A stretch of DNA of 64,000 nt from Actinomycetota bacterium (GCA_016870865.1 VGAC01000001.1:1-64000); one strand, 5' to 3'. Positions 1-9,369 are shown, numbered from the stretch's first letter. The notes: generated by a model from the sequence alone, not told the origin. Numbers and translations: made by a program.

Positions 1-172
1 TGACCGTGTTCTCGTAGCCCAAGACCCCCGCGAACAATGGTTCACCGGCGCGGATCTTTGCGATCGCATTGCGACGCATCTCGTCTTTCACCGGCACCGA
101 CTGCCAACCCGACGCGCGTAGTGCACCAAGGGTCGAGGCAAGGGACGAAGGGGCGGACGGCACGTTGGACAT
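1..172 (-). CDS. Chelatase-type AAA ATPase, N-terminal fragment
   Basis: This is the first 57 codons of a leftward gene that runs off the left edge. The ATG is at 172-170. After a Ser/Ala-rich leader the protein reads LGALRASGWQSVPVKDEM and then AGEPLFAGVLGYENTV. This resembles the N-terminus of actinobacterial magnesium-chelatase-like or MoxR-type ATPases, which precedes the Walker A loop (not in the window). Such ATPases often act with von Willebrand A domain partners as metal-insertion or remodelling machines. The neighbouring vWA protein at 902-3079 fits that pairing, but the two genes are divergent. The family call rests on a short stretch only. Confidence 0.6.
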   Translation of the reverse strand, partial: MSNVPSAPSSLASTLGALRASGWQSVPVKDEMRRNAIAKIRAGEPLFAGVLGYENTV

Positions 173-265
173 GGGGGCGAGAGTACCCCCTCGGGCTTGC
201 TGTGGTCCCAGGGATCGGGCCCGCTGGGACCCCGCCGCTATTGGGTTTCAGAGGTTTTTGGGAAA

Positions 266-309
266 AATTACTGTCTTGAGGTTGACAGTAACAGTAATTA
301 GTGTAAGAT
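266..309 (+). promoter_or_regulatory. MerR-type promoter with overlapping inverted repeats
   Basis: A TTGACA -35 box (282-287) and a TAAGAT -10 box (304-309) are separated by 16 bases. Transcription would start about 7 bases downstream, almost at the ATG at 319, so the message is probably leaderless. Two perfect inverted repeats share a left arm. TTACTGTC (268-275) pairs with GACAGTAA (284-291), and AATTACTGT (266-274) pairs with ACAGTAATT (291-299). The element ACAGTAA also occurs as a tandem direct repeat (285-291 and 291-297). Overlap of the repeats with the -35 box and spacer suggests control by the MerR-like protein encoded just downstream. Confidence 0.6.
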
Positions 310-318
310 ACTCTCGCC

Positions 319-843
319 ATGGAACTTTCATCTCCACCCATCGCCTCGGGCGACTTGCTCGCAATGGACGACCTGATCGCGGCTGCCAACGAGGCCGTTG
401 CCGACCTGCCCGTCGAGGATGGGCGCATCGCATCTGCTCTCACGCAGCGCAACGTTCGCTATTACGTCACGCTCGGTCTCGTGCGTCCCGCGGTTCGCGT
501 CGGTGGACGCAGTCTCTGGACGCGCGACCACGTCAACGACCTCATCCGCATCCGTCGCGCTCAGGCAACTGGTCAATCGCTCAAGTTGATTCCCCGGTTC
601 CGCGAGTCGCGCGGCGCCGACGCATGGCGGCTTGCGAATGTAGCTCTCGAGTCCCGTCACCTGGTCAGTGCGGCACTGCGTTCGTCGCACGCACTCACCG
701 AGCCCACCGTTCTTTCCGATGCAAGTGGGTGGTCGGTGCGCATCAGTGACTCGATCACGCTGTCGGGCTTCACCACACGACAGCCCACCGCCAAGGAACT
801 GCGCGCTGTCCGCGCGGCACTCGCCCAACTCGACGACAACTGA
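319..843 (+). CDS. MerR-like transcriptional regulator
   Basis: The product is 174 residues. A MerR-like winged helix-turn-helix lies at about residues 42-90: NVRYYVTLGLVRPAVR is the typical recognition and wing start, followed by a SLWTRDHVNDLIRIRRAQ helix. The C-terminal 80 residues are not a recognisable effector domain. The ATG at 319 fits the promoter, whose transcript would begin about 3 bases before it; a second ATG at 364 is possible. The gene lies 58 bases upstream of the VIT/vWA gene in the same direction, so the pair is probably one operon, and the repeats over its promoter suggest autoregulation. Effector and target range are unknown. Confidence 0.7.
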   Translation: MELSSPPIASGDLLAMDDLIAAANEAVADLPVEDGRIASALTQRNVRYYVTLGLVRPAVRVGGRSLWTRDHVNDLIRIRRAQATGQSLKLIPRFRESRGADAWRLANVALESRHLVSAALRSSHALTEPTVLSDASGWSVRISDSITLSGFTTRQPTAKELRAVRAALAQLDDN

Positions 844-901
844 TCACAAAACAAACAACCCATCAACCAACAAACAACAAAGAAAGAGGCAAACACCACA
901 G

Positions 902-3079
902 ATGATGACCACACTCTCCGCTCCCCTGCCCACCACCGGCACAAGTCTTCGTGCAGGTGACACCGAACTTCCTCTCGAGTCAGTTCGCATCGATGCCGTC
1001 GTCGACGGTGTCGGTGTCGTGTGGACCGTCGTCCAGACTTTCGTCAACACGCTCGAGGAGGCAATGGAAGCCGTCTACACGTTCCCGCTGCCGAATTCCG
1101 GCGCGGTGAACCGTGCGACGATGCACATCGGCGGAAGGGCGATCGAGGCGGAGATCAAAGAGCGCGAGGCCGCACAAGCCGAATACGAAGAGGCGCTGGC
1201 CAAGGGCCACACCGCAATGCTGCTCGAACAGCACGCCGGAGAAATCTTCGAAACGGCGGTCGGCAACATCCATCCGGGCGAGGCCATCAGCATCGAGATC
1301 GTCGTTCATGCGACCGTTGTCCGCGACGGCAACGAAGTCACGGTGCGCTTCCCCACCCTCGTGAAAGAGCGCTACGTCCCCGAAGGCACGCCGAACGCAG
1401 AGGCGCTCACTCCACCTCGACATGCGGGCGACGTCCACGTCAACTCCACGGTCAGCATCACCTTCACCGAGGCGGTCGACGAGCTTGTCTGCACAACCGT
1501 CGAAGGTGCATCGGTGACCCCGTCGCAGGTCACCATTGGCGACTTCTCCCTCGACCGCGACATCGTGTTGAAGTGGAATGCCGCCAATGAGGTGATGGAC
1601 GCCAAGTGGACGGCCGACTCTGACAACCCCACACTCGGCACGCTCGAAGTCGTCGTTCGGACCGTGGCGATACCGACCACCAAGACCAAGACTCGTCGCG
1701 CTGTCTCCGTTCTCGTCGACCGCTCGGGAAGCATGGACGGCTGGAACATGGATGCTGCGATTCGCATCGCGAACGACGTCATCGGCACACTGACGCGCGA
1801 TGACCTCGTGCATGTTCTCACCTTCGACTCCGACACCGAGGTTCTCGACGCAACGGCTCACGGCTTCGTTCCGGCAACCGCAGAATGTCGCAACCACCTG
1901 CGTCGTGAGATCGCGTCGATCTACGCGCGTGGCGGAACCGAACTCGACGGCGCGATCGAGGTCGCCGGAGCCGCCCTCGCCCAACTCGATGACGGTGAAG
2001 ATGCGCACGAATTCGAGCGGGTCGTGCTGCTCATCACCGACGGCGCATACGGTGACGAGGCCACAGCGGCCCGTCAACGCGACGTGCAACTGCGCAACGC
2101 GCGCGTCATCGTCGTCGGCATCGGCCAGGAACTCAACGGCTACCTCGAGACCCTTGCCGCGAACGGGTGGTTCGTCGGAGTCGAGGCCGCCCATGTCGTC
2201 GGGGACGTCGCGAAGAAGGTCTGCGAGCGCATCGCCCAGCCCGCTTACCGCAATGCACGCATTGACATGCCGGGCTTGACCGATCAGGCCCCTCACCTCA
2301 CACCCGACATCTACGCGAACGCCACCGTCACGCTGTGGGCACGCGCGCCGCGACCGGCGTCCGGTGCCGTCGTACATATCGAGACCGATGCGGGCACTCT
2401 TGCAGTCGTCGTGGTTCGCGCCTGCGAAGACGCCTCTGCGACCACACGTTGGGCCAAGGCGCGCATCAACGCCCTCGACTACGACGTGATGACCGACCGC
2501 ATCGACGAATCAGCGGGTCGTACGGCAATCATCGAACTGTCCGTTCGTCACCGTGTTCTGTCGAAGTACACCGCTTGGTTGGCAGTCGATCGCTCCCGCT
2601 CGACCGACACGATCATTCCGACCCGTGTCGTTCAACCAGTCGCCACCGATGCGCATCGCTTCGCGCCGTCCCCCTTGCGGTCGGTGGCATTCCTCTGCCT
2701 TGATTCGAGTACGCCACGCATGAGTGAAGATGATCGGGTTCTCGCGCAGCGCACGTTGGCGAGGTTGAGGTCGCCGTCACGCCCACGGGTTGTCTCTGCG
2801 CCGCCCATCACAAACCCGATCGACGACCTTGTCGCACTACTCACGACATTGAAGGGACTGCTCGAAGTCCCGGAACTCGACATTGACGCAGTGGCCGAGG
2901 CGGTCGTTGCGGTCGCCGAGTGGCTCATCGACAACGAGCCGCAGGACATCGGACGCCGCTTACACCGCAAGTTGCTCACGCGTGCCAAGAAACTGAGGGC
3001 AAATCCGTTCCCGCAGCGCCATGTCGCTCGGCGAATCGTGGACGAGTTGATCGCTGCGGCAGACAACTCGGTGCACTGA
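902..3079 (+). CDS. VIT and von Willebrand A domain protein
   Basis: The 725-residue protein has an N-terminal VIT (vault/inter-alpha-trypsin) domain at about residues 1-140, including PLPNSGAVNRATMHIGGR and the conserved EYEEALAKGHTAMLLEQ helix. A vWA domain follows at about 265-450, with a complete metal-ion-dependent adhesion site DRSGSM near residue 272. The C-terminal 250 residues are an uncharacterised helical region. No signal peptide or membrane segment is seen, so it is probably cytoplasmic. ATG 902 was chosen because AAAGAGG-like purines lie about 12 bases upstream and the VIT domain starts at once; a longer open frame upstream lies over the regulator gene. Bacterial VIT-vWA proteins have no agreed function. 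Confidence 0.85.
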   Translation: MMTTLSAPLPTTGTSLRAGDTELPLESVRIDAVVDGVGVVWTVVQTFVNTLEEAMEAVYTFPLPNSGAVNRATMHIGGRAIEAEIKEREAAQAEYEEALAKGHTAMLLEQHAGEIFETAVGNIHPGEAISIEIVVHATVVRDGNEVTVRFPTLVKERYVPEGTPNAEALTPPRHAGDVHVNSTVSITFTEAVDELVCTTVEGASVTPSQVTIGDFSLDRDIVLKWNAANEVMDAKWTADSDNPTLGTLEVVVRTVAIPTTKTKTRRAVSVLVDRSGSMDGWNMDAAIRIANDVIGTLTRDDLVHVLTFDSDTEVLDATAHGFVPATAECRNHLRREIASIYARGGTELDGAIEVAGAALAQLDDGEDAHEFERVVLLITDGAYGDEATAARQRDVQLRNARVIVVGIGQELNGYLETLAANGWFVGVEAAHVVGDVAKKVCERIAQPAYRNARIDMPGLTDQAPHLTPDIYANATVTLWARAPRPASGAVVHIETDAGTLAVVVVRACEDASATTRWAKARINALDYDVMTDRIDESAGRTAIIELSVRHRVLSKYTAWLAVDRSRSTDTIIPTRVVQPVATDAHRFAPSPLRSVAFLCLDSSTPRMSEDDRVLAQRTLARLRSPSRPRVVSAPPITNPIDDLVALLTTLKGLLEVPELDIDAVAEAVVAVAEWLIDNEPQDIGRRLHRKLLTRAKKLRANPFPQRHVARRIVDELIAAADNSVH

Positions 3080-3130
3080 GGGCACCCCCGGACGAGAGAC
3101 TCCCCTTAGTCCTGCCCTCGGGCACATTGA

Positions 3131-3907
3131 TCAGGCGCGGGCGAGTTGCTTGCGGTTCTTGCTCTTTGCCTTGCGGTAGTCGGCGTTGGCGAGGGCGATC
3201 ACGTCGATCGAGATCTCCTTCGGGCACGCCGCTTCGCATTCGCCGTGGTTGGTGCACGAACCGAAGTATTCGTCCATCGTCTCGACCATCGCCTCGACGC
3301 GCTTGAAACGCTCGGCCTGGCCCTGCGGAAGCAGGTTCAGGTGGGCGATCTTGGCCGAGGTGAAGAGATTGGCCGCCCCGTTCGGGCAGGCCGCAACGCA
3401 GGCACCACAACCAATGCACTGTGCGGCATCCATGGCGGCGTCGGAGACGGGCTTGGGGATGGGGATGAGGTTCGCGTCGGGCGCACCCCCGGTTGGCGAG
3501 GTGATGAAACCACCCGACTCAACGATGCGGTCGAACGCAGAACGGTCGACCATCAGGTCCTTGACGATCGGGAACGCCCGCGCACGCCACGGTTCGATGG
3601 TGATGCTGTCACCGCTCTTGAACTTGCGCATGTGCAACTGGCAGGTGGTCGTTGCACGCTCGGGACCGTGGGCCTGGCCATTGATCATGAGCGAACAGGT
3701 GCCACAGATGCCCTCGCGACAGTCGTGGTCGAACACGACGGCTTCGTTGCCCTCGTTGATGAGGCGCTCGTTGAGGTAGTCGAGCATCTCAAGGAACGAG
3801 GCCTCGTCGCTGATCTCGTCGACCTTGTAGGTCTCGAAGTGTCCTGCGTCGTCGGGACCCGACTGACGCCAGATCTTGAGGGTGATGTCCTTGAGATGGT
3901 TGCTCAC
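3131..3907 (-). CDS. sdhB: Succinate dehydrogenase iron-sulfur subunit
   Basis: The 258-residue subunit passes electrons from the flavoprotein to the membrane anchor. Cysteines 63, 68, 71 and 89 (CREGICGTC plus C89) bind the [2Fe-2S] cluster. C164, C167, C170 and C174 ([12 protein letters not shown]), with the [12 protein letters not shown] group (C218, C224, C228), bind the [4Fe-4S] and [3Fe-4S] clusters. The GTG start at 3907 overlaps the sdhA stop by four bases (GTGA), which implies translational coupling; upstream in-frame codons lie inside sdhA and are not part of the protein. It ends the sdhC-sdhA-sdhB operon, facing the vWA gene tail to tail. Confidence 0.96.
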   Translation of the reverse strand: MSNHLKDITLKIWRQSGPDDAGHFETYKVDEISDEASFLEMLDYLNERLINEGNEAVVFDHDCREGICGTCSLMINGQAHGPERATTTCQLHMRKFKSGDSITIEPWRARAFPIVKDLMVDRSAFDRIVESGGFITSPTGGAPDANLIPIPKPVSDAAMDAAQCIGCGACVAACPNGAANLFTSAKIAHLNLLPQGQAERFKRVEAMVETMDEYFGSCTNHGECEAACPKEISIDVIALANADYRKAKSKNRKQLARA

Positions 3908-5826
3908 TTGTAGCTCCGTGTCGCGAGGTGGACGGTCTCGTAGTTCAACTCTTCGATGTTGCACTTGGCCGACATCGGGTCGCCGGTCCACTCCCAGGCG
4001 AATACATTGCAGAATCTGTCGTCGTCACGCAACGCCTCGCCATCTTCGGTCTGGTATTCGGCGCGGAAGTGGCCGCCGCAACTTTCTTCGCGGTCGAGGG
4101 CGTCTCGGCACATCAGTATGCCGAGCTGGAAGAAGTCGTCGACACGACCGGCCTTCTCGAGGGTTTGGTTGAGGCTCTCGCCACCACCCGTGACGCGCAG
4201 GTCCTTTTTGAATTCGTCGTACAGCGCGGGCAGTTCCGACAACGCCTTTTCGAGGCCCTGCTGTGTGCGCTCCATGCCGCAGTAGTCCCAGATGATCTTG
4301 CCGACTTCACGGTGGAACCAATCGGGTGAACGTGTGCCCTTCACGTTGAGATAACCGTTGAAGCGCTCACGTGCCGCGGACTCGGCGGCCTTGAACTCAG
4401 GATGGTCGACACCGGGTATCGGCTTGTTCAACATCGGGGCGAGGTAGTTGCCGATCGTGTACGGCAGGACGAAGTAGCCGTCGGCGAGACCCTGCATCAG
4501 GGCCGACGCACCGAGGCGATTGGCGCCGTGGTCCGAGAAGTTCGCCTCACCCGCGGCGTAGAGACCGGGGATCGTGGTCATCAGTTCGTAGTCGACCCAG
4601 AGCCCACCCATCGTGTAGTGCGAAGCCGGGTAGATGCGCATCGGCACGTCGTACGGGTTCTCGCCCGCGATGCGCTCGTACATCTCGAAGAGGTTGCCGT
4701 AGCGCTCCTCGACGACGCTCTTTCCGAGACGGTTGATCGCATCGGAGAAATCGAGATACACGCCGTTCTTCAGCGGGCCGACACCCTGGCCGCGGTCGAT
4801 GGCGCGCTTGGCCGCACGCGACGAGATGTCACGTGGCGCGAGGTTGCCGTACGACGGGTAGAGACGCTCGAGGTAATAGTCGCGGTCCTCCTCGGGGATC
4901 TGGACGACGGGACGGGTTTCGTCGGCGCTCTTGGGCACCCACACACGTCCGTCGTTGCGCAGTGACTCGGACATGAGCGTCAACTTCGATTGGAACTCGT
5001 CACTCTGGGGGATACAGGTTGGGTGAATCTGCGTGTAACAGGGGTTCGCGAAGTATGCACCCCTGCGGTGCGCGCGCCATGCAGCAGTGACGTTGCTGGC
5101 CATTGCATTGGTCGACAGGAAGAACACGTTGCCGTAGCCGCCCGTTGCGAGCACGACCGCATGGGCCGAGTGCGACGCGATCTCGCCGGTCATGAGGTCG
5201 CGCACGACGATGCCCGCTGCGCGGCCCTCGATGGTTACGACGTCGACGAGTTCGGTGCGGTTGAAGAGACGCACGCCGCCGAGGCCGATCTGGCGGGCCA
5301 ACTGCTGGTAGGCGCCGAGCAACAACTGCTGGCCCGTTTGGCCCCGTGCGTAGAACGTACGACTGACCTGGGCGCCACCGAACGAACGGTTCTCGAGCAG
5401 ACCGCCGTACTCACGGGCAAAGGGAACGCCCTGGGCGACCATCTGGTCGATGATGTCCACGGACACCTCGGCGAGGCGGTGCACGTTCGACTCACGGGCG
5501 CGGAAGTCACCGCCTTTGATGGTGTCGTAGAAGAGACGATGAATGCTGTCGCCATCACCTTGGTAGTTCTTCGCCGCGTTGATTCCGCCCTGCGCGGCAA
5601 TCGAGTGCGCGCGACGCGGCGAGTCATGGAACGTGAACGCATCTACCTGGTAGCCAAGTTCAGCCAAGGTTGCGGCAGCCGACGCGCCGGCAAGGCCGGT
5701 ACCGACCACGATCACCTTGAACTTGCGCTTGTTGTTCGGGTTCACCAACTTCACGTCGGCTTTGTAGTTCTCCCACTTGTCCGACAGTGGACCACCGGGA
5801 GCCTTTGAGTTGAGTTCGACGCTCAT
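3904..5826 (-). CDS. sdhA: Succinate dehydrogenase flavoprotein subunit
   Basis: The 640-residue protein oxidises succinate to fumarate and belongs to both the TCA cycle and the respiratory chain. The FAD-binding motif [14 protein letters not shown] is at about residues 38-51. H74 in [15 protein letters not shown] is the expected site of covalent FAD attachment. The substrate region [12 protein letters not shown] and the second FAD motif [14 protein letters not shown] are intact. Its length and sequence style match the non-classical SdhA/FrdA of actinobacteria, Bacillus and epsilonproteobacteria, which work with a single cytochrome b anchor and usually menaquinone. It lies 15 bases after sdhC. 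Confidence 0.97.
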   Translation of the reverse strand: MSVELNSKAPGGPLSDKWENYKADVKLVNPNNKRKFKVIVVGTGLAGASAAATLAELGYQVDAFTFHDSPRRAHSIAAQGGINAAKNYQGDGDSIHRLFYDTIKGGDFRARESNVHRLAEVSVDIIDQMVAQGVPFAREYGGLLENRSFGGAQVSRTFYARGQTGQQLLLGAYQQLARQIGLGGVRLFNRTELVDVVTIEGRAAGIVVRDLMTGEIASHSAHAVVLATGGYGNVFFLSTNAMASNVTAAWRAHRRGAYFANPCYTQIHPTCIPQSDEFQSKLTLMSESLRNDGRVWVPKSADETRPVVQIPEEDRDYYLERLYPSYGNLAPRDISSRAAKRAIDRGQGVGPLKNGVYLDFSDAINRLGKSVVEERYGNLFEMYERIAGENPYDVPMRIYPASHYTMGGLWVDYELMTTIPGLYAAGEANFSDHGANRLGASALMQGLADGYFVLPYTIGNYLAPMLNKPIPGVDHPEFKAAESAARERFNGYLNVKGTRSPDWFHREVGKIIWDYCGMERTQQGLEKALSELPALYDEFKKDLRVTGGGESLNQTLEKAGRVDDFFQLGILMCRDALDREESCGGHFRAEYQTEDGEALRDDDRFCNVFAWEWTGDPMSAKCNIEELNYETVHLATRSYK

Positions 5827-5841
5827 GATTGTCCTTCTTCC

Positions 5842-6606
5842 TCAGCCACCGACCACGCCGGCGAGAACTGCGATCGGGAATGAAACGTTGCCGACGACCA
5901 CCACGGTTGCGAATCCCGTCGCAAATGCCTGGCGCCACTTGTTGAAACGGGGATTGTTCCAACCCATCGACTGGAAGAGGCTCCACGCACCGTGGAAGAG
6001 GTGGATACCCAGTGAAATGTTGGCGAGGATGTAGAACGCGGCGACCGGCCAGCGGTCGAGGCTGCGCACCACGTTGTCGTACACGTTTGCGCGAATGAAC
6101 TCGCCGTCTGCACCGATCGTGTTGGTCACGCCGAAGGTGAGATCGAGCAGGTGCCAGCCGAGAAAGAGGAAAACGGTGACGCCGGTCCAGCGCATTGAGC
6201 GGCTGGCGAAGTTGGCGACCTGGTAATCACGCTCACTCTGGTAGCGAACGGGTCGGGCGGTGCGGTTGAGCCGAGTCAGCGAGACCGCTGCATGGATGTG
6301 GATGGCCGCCATCACGATCAGGCCGCCGCGCAGCAGCCACAGAACCGCGCCCTTGGGGGCGAGCGGGTAGAGCAACTTCTTGAGGAACTCGGCGTAGCTG
6401 TCGAGGTCGGCGGCACCGAAATACATCTTCAGGTTGCCGATCATGTGGAACAGGACGAACCCCATCAGGGCGATGCCCGTGATCGCCATCGCGTACTTCT
6501 TGCCGACCGCGGTCGAATACAGGTCGAGGAGGAACGGTCGCCGCTTGCGCGGGGTTTTCGCGGCCGTGCCGGTCACCGGGCCGCGACCGTGGAGAACCTG
6601 TGCCAT
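5842..6606 (-). CDS. sdhC: Succinate dehydrogenase cytochrome b anchor
   Basis: The 254-residue single-subunit anchor (b558 type) has five membrane helices at about residues 37-56, 88-107, 139-158, 187-207 and 229-251. Histidines H54, H103 or H105, H152 and H202 lie within helices and are candidates for ligating two haems, as in di-haem type B enzymes that reduce menaquinone. The ATG at 6606 was chosen because AGAAAGG lies about 8 bases upstream; an in-frame TTG at 6630 would add eight lysine-rich residues and has no better ribosome site. It is the first gene of sdhCAB and shares a 250-base divergent control region with hppA. Confidence 0.94.
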   Translation of the reverse strand: MAQVLHGRGPVTGTAAKTPRKRRPFLLDLYSTAVGKKYAMAITGIALMGFVLFHMIGNLKMYFGAADLDSYAEFLKKLLYPLAPKGAVLWLLRGGLIVMAAIHIHAAVSLTRLNRTARPVRYQSERDYQVANFASRSMRWTGVTVFLFLGWHLLDLTFGVTNTIGADGEFIRANVYDNVVRSLDRWPVAAFYILANISLGIHLFHGAWSLFQSMGWNNPRFNKWRQAFATGFATVVVVGNVSFPIAVLAGVVGG

Positions 6607-6768
6607 CTGCTTGCCTTTCTTGGCGCTCAACGCCCCGAGGGGCGCAGAAAACGGTACCCCCGCACCCCCCGACGGGCGAACTTTTCCCGAGCCGAATCGG
6701 GGGGTGTGACCAAATTCGGTGGTTTCGCTCCGCTTCGTCTCGGTTCCCTACACTCGAGGTCGCCCTGA

Positions 6769-6794
6769 GCACTTGGCCCGCGTGACCCAAGTGC
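6769..6794 (+). promoter_or_regulatory. 8-bp inverted repeat in the hppA leader
   Basis: GCACTTGG (6769-6776) and CCAAGTGC (6787-6794) form a perfect inverted repeat with a 10-base spacer, about 63-88 bases upstream of the hppA start. It could be an operator or a leader hairpin. A possible -10 hexamer TACACT lies at 6749-6754, which would put the repeat inside the transcribed leader, but no convincing -35 box accompanies it. The rest of 6607-6856 is GC-rich and shows no clear sdhC promoter. Confidence 0.35.
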
Positions 6795-6856
6795 GCCGGG
6801 TTGGCTGGTTGGCGACCCGCCGAAGCACCAAACGAAAAACAAGGACGATCCACCCA

Positions 6857-8950
6857 ATGAGTTCAATCCCCTACCTTGCCGCGCTTTCCGCAATCGCGGC
6901 GCTGGCTTTGGCTGCCTTCTACTTCAAGTTGGTGGGCGCCGCCCCTCCCGGGGACGAACGGATGGTCTTTTTGATGACCGAGATCCAAAAGGGGGCAAAA
7001 GCCTTCTTGAAGCGGGAATACTCGTGGCTCTCGGTGTTCGTGGCCATTCTCGCGATTGTGCTCGCAATCGTCGTCGCGCCGCTTGCCGGCCTCACCTACG
7101 TGTTTGGTGCGTTGCTGTCCGGCCTCGCCGGCTACATCGGTATGACCGTTGCCACTATGGCCAACGCCCGCACCACCCAGGCCGCGAAGTCAGGCCCCGC
7201 CAAGGCACTGGGCGTCGCGTTCCGCGGCGGTGCGGTGATGGGTTTCACGGTGGCGGGTCTCGCCCTTCTCGGCCTGACCGTCACGTACATCGTCTTTGTG
7301 ACTTGGCTGGAGGTCGACGACGCGTTCGAGATCGTGACGGCCTTCGGTCTGGGTGCCTCGTCGATCGCTCTGTTTTCGCGCGTCGGCGGTGGTATCTACA
7401 CCAAGGCAGCCGATGTCGGCGCCGACCTCGTCGGCAAGGTCGAAGCCGGTATTCCCGAAGACGACCCGCGCAACCCGGCAACGATCGCCGACAACGTGGG
7501 CGACAACGTGGGCGACGTCGCGGGCATGGGTGCCGACCTCTTCGAGTCGTACGCGGGGGCGATCATCGCCCCGATTTCTCTGATCGCCTTCGCAGCCGGT
7601 GGTGTCGGTACCGGTCTCACCGCCGCCGAAGCGGGCCTCGCGGCAAACATCGGATTCCTCGTGTACCCGATGGCCATCGCCTTCATCGGCATGGTCGCCT
7701 CGATTCTGGGTTCGTTCTTCGTGCGTGGTGGCGAGTCGACCGAGGCGCACTCGCTCAGCACGGCTCTCCATCGCGGGACGAACGTTGCGATGGGTCTCAC
7801 CGTCATCGGCACGATCGCCACTTCCTACTGGGTGTTCGACGGCCCGAACCAGAAGCCGTGGGGTATCTCGGTTGCGGTGATCGGCGGACTCGTTGTTGGA
7901 TGGGCTCTCGGCAAGGCCGCCGAGTTCTACACGTCGGAACAGTTCAATTCGGTCAAGCGAATTGCCAAGCAATCAGAGACCGGGCCCGCAACGACCGTTC
8001 TCAGCGGTATCTCGGTCGGCATGTTGTCCGTCGCAACTTCCGTCATCCTCATTCTCATCGGCGTCGGCCTTGCCTATTGGGGCGGCGACCAGGCCTTTGG
8101 CGAGACGAGCGTGCCGGGTGGCATCTATGGCATTGCACTAGCGGCAATCGGCATGCTCGCAACGACCGGTGTCGTCGTGTCGGTCGATGCCTACGGCCCG
8201 ATTTCCGACAACGCGGGCGGTATCGCGGAAATGGCGCACCTCGACCCCGAGGTTCGCAGGGTCACCGACGCCCTCGATTCATTGGGCAACACCACGGCCG
8301 CAATCGCAAAGGGTTTCGCGGTCGGATCCGCCGCGCTCACAGCACTCGCGCTGTTCAAGAGTTTCCAGTACGCCATCGAAAAGGCGGGAAGCACTCTCAG
8401 CCTCGACGTCGGTGAGGTCGAGGTTTTCATCGGTCTGTTTGTCGGGGCGGGGTTGCCGTTCCTCTTCGCCGCACTCACGATCGACGCCGTCGGCCGTGCG
8501 GCATCGAAGATGATCGAGGAAGTTCGTCGGCAGTTCCGCGAAATTCCGGGTCTCCGCGAGGGCAGGGAGGGTGTCATCCCCGACTCTGCGCGATGCGTCG
8601 CGATCTCAGCCGAGGCCTCGCTGCGGGAGATGATCCTGCCCGGTGCACTCGCAGTCCTCGTGCCGCTCGTGACGGGCTTCGTCAGCGTCGATGCACTCGG
8701 CGGTTTGCTCGCCGGCGCACTCGTGACCGGCTTCGCGCTGGCCATCTTCATGGCCAACTCGGGTGGCGCCTGGGACAACGCGAAAAAGTACATCGAGGCG
8801 ACGGGCGGCAAAGGCAGTGACCAGCACAAGGCTGCCGTCGTTGGAGACACCGTTGGCGACCCCTTCAAGGACACCTCGGGTCCCGCAATGAACATTCTCA
8901 TCAAAGTCATGACGATCGTGGCCTTGGTGTTTGCCAGTGCATTCGTCTGA
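6857..8950 (+). CDS. hppA: Membrane-bound ion-pumping pyrophosphatase
   Basis: The 697-residue polytopic protein hydrolyses pyrophosphate and pumps ions across the cell membrane. The active-site block is complete at about residues 176-231: GGGIYTKAADVGADLVGK, then IPEDDPRNPATIADNVGDN and VGDVAGMGADLFESY. The C-terminal motif GDTVGDPFKDTSGPAMN is also present. The sequence GNTTAAIAKG near residue 477 has Ala where potassium-independent enzymes carry Lys (GNTTKA), which is the signature of potassium-dependent enzymes; the pumped ion (H+ or Na+) cannot be read from this. ATG 6857 precedes the first hydrophobic helix and follows an AAGGA site. A longer upstream open frame is not coding. Confidence 0.96.
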   Translation: MSSIPYLAALSAIAALALAAFYFKLVGAAPPGDERMVFLMTEIQKGAKAFLKREYSWLSVFVAILAIVLAIVVAPLAGLTYVFGALLSGLAGYIGMTVATMANARTTQAAKSGPAKALGVAFRGGAVMGFTVAGLALLGLTVTYIVFVTWLEVDDAFEIVTAFGLGASSIALFSRVGGGIYTKAADVGADLVGKVEAGIPEDDPRNPATIADNVGDNVGDVAGMGADLFESYAGAIIAPISLIAFAAGGVGTGLTAAEAGLAANIGFLVYPMAIAFIGMVASILGSFFVRGGESTEAHSLSTALHRGTNVAMGLTVIGTIATSYWVFDGPNQKPWGISVAVIGGLVVGWALGKAAEFYTSEQFNSVKRIAKQSETGPATTVLSGISVGMLSVATSVILILIGVGLAYWGGDQAFGETSVPGGIYGIALAAIGMLATTGVVVSVDAYGPISDNAGGIAEMAHLDPEVRRVTDALDSLGNTTAAIAKGFAVGSAALTALALFKSFQYAIEKAGSTLSLDVGEVEVFIGLFVGAGLPFLFAALTIDAVGRAASKMIEEVRRQFREIPGLREGREGVIPDSARCVAISAEASLREMILPGALAVLVPLVTGFVSVDALGGLLAGALVTGFALAIFMANSGGAWDNAKKYIEATGGKGSDQHKAAVVGDTVGDPFKDTSGPAMNILIKVMTIVALVFASAFV

Positions 8951-9342
8951 TGCGATACCTGAGCCCCGACTGGATCGAAGAGGTCGGTCGCCTCGTGTCG
9001 GCCGATCTTGATCTACAGGCGCTCGGGGCACTGCACAGGATCGGCATCACCCAGGTCATCACCGAGTCACCCGACGGCACGGTGACCTATCACCTGCAAT
9101 CCGGCAACGGCCGCGTTGCATTCGGACCCGGACCCGCCGGACCCGAGGACGTTCGTCTCGAGCAGGAATGGTTCAGTGCCGTCGATGTTGCAACGGGAGA
9201 AATCACGGCGGAAGACGCCTTCATCACCGGCTGCATCAGGCTCTCGGGCAATGCTCCCCTGCTCCTCGAATGCCAGGCAGTCTTGGCCGCCCTCGACCCG
9301 ATCTTCACCGCCGTCGCGGACCGCACCGACTACCGGAAATGA
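8950..9342 (+). CDS. SCP2-like sterol-carrier fold protein
   Basis: The protein is a 130-residue soluble product with no signal peptide or membrane segment. The pattern VTYHLQSGNGRVAFGPGP, then ITAEDAFITGCIRLSGN and ALDPIFTAVAD resembles the SCP2 fold, where a five-stranded sheet is followed by a small lipid-binding helix region. No catalytic residues are expected. Its ATG shares one base with the hppA stop (TGATG), so the two are translationally coupled. A strong hairpin follows its stop codon by one base. The SCP2 assignment is moderate and the ligand is unknown. Confidence 0.6.
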   Translation: MRYLSPDWIEEVGRLVSADLDLQALGALHRIGITQVITESPDGTVTYHLQSGNGRVAFGPGPAGPEDVRLEQEWFSAVDVATGEITAEDAFITGCIRLSGNAPLLLECQAVLAALDPIFTAVADRTDYRK

Positions 9343-9343
9343 A

Positions 9344-9369
9344 AAGGCCCCGGTTCATCCCGGGGCCTT
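9344..9369. terminator. Bidirectional hairpin between hppA unit and mdh
   Basis: AAGGCCCCGG (9344-9353) pairs perfectly with CCGGGGCCTT (9360-9369) around a six-base loop. It lies between two convergent genes, with A-rich flank on the left and TT on the right, so it can end transcription from both sides. The T-tracts are short, so it is not a textbook intrinsic terminator. Confidence 0.75.

Noticed and set aside
980-2377. 465-codon minus-strand frame under the VIT/vWA gene
   Set aside because: Shadow of the vWA coding frame; Asp/Arg-rich translation without motifs.
3078-3119. GAGGGCA/TGCCCTC pairing between the vWA gene and sdhB as a terminator
   Set aside because: Seven base pairs with a 28-base loop and no U-tract is too weak to call.
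6631-6644. CGCCCCGAGGGGCG palindrome upstream of sdhC
   Set aside because: The two-base centre cannot form a normal hairpin loop, and it is within GC-rich leader; no evidence for an operator.
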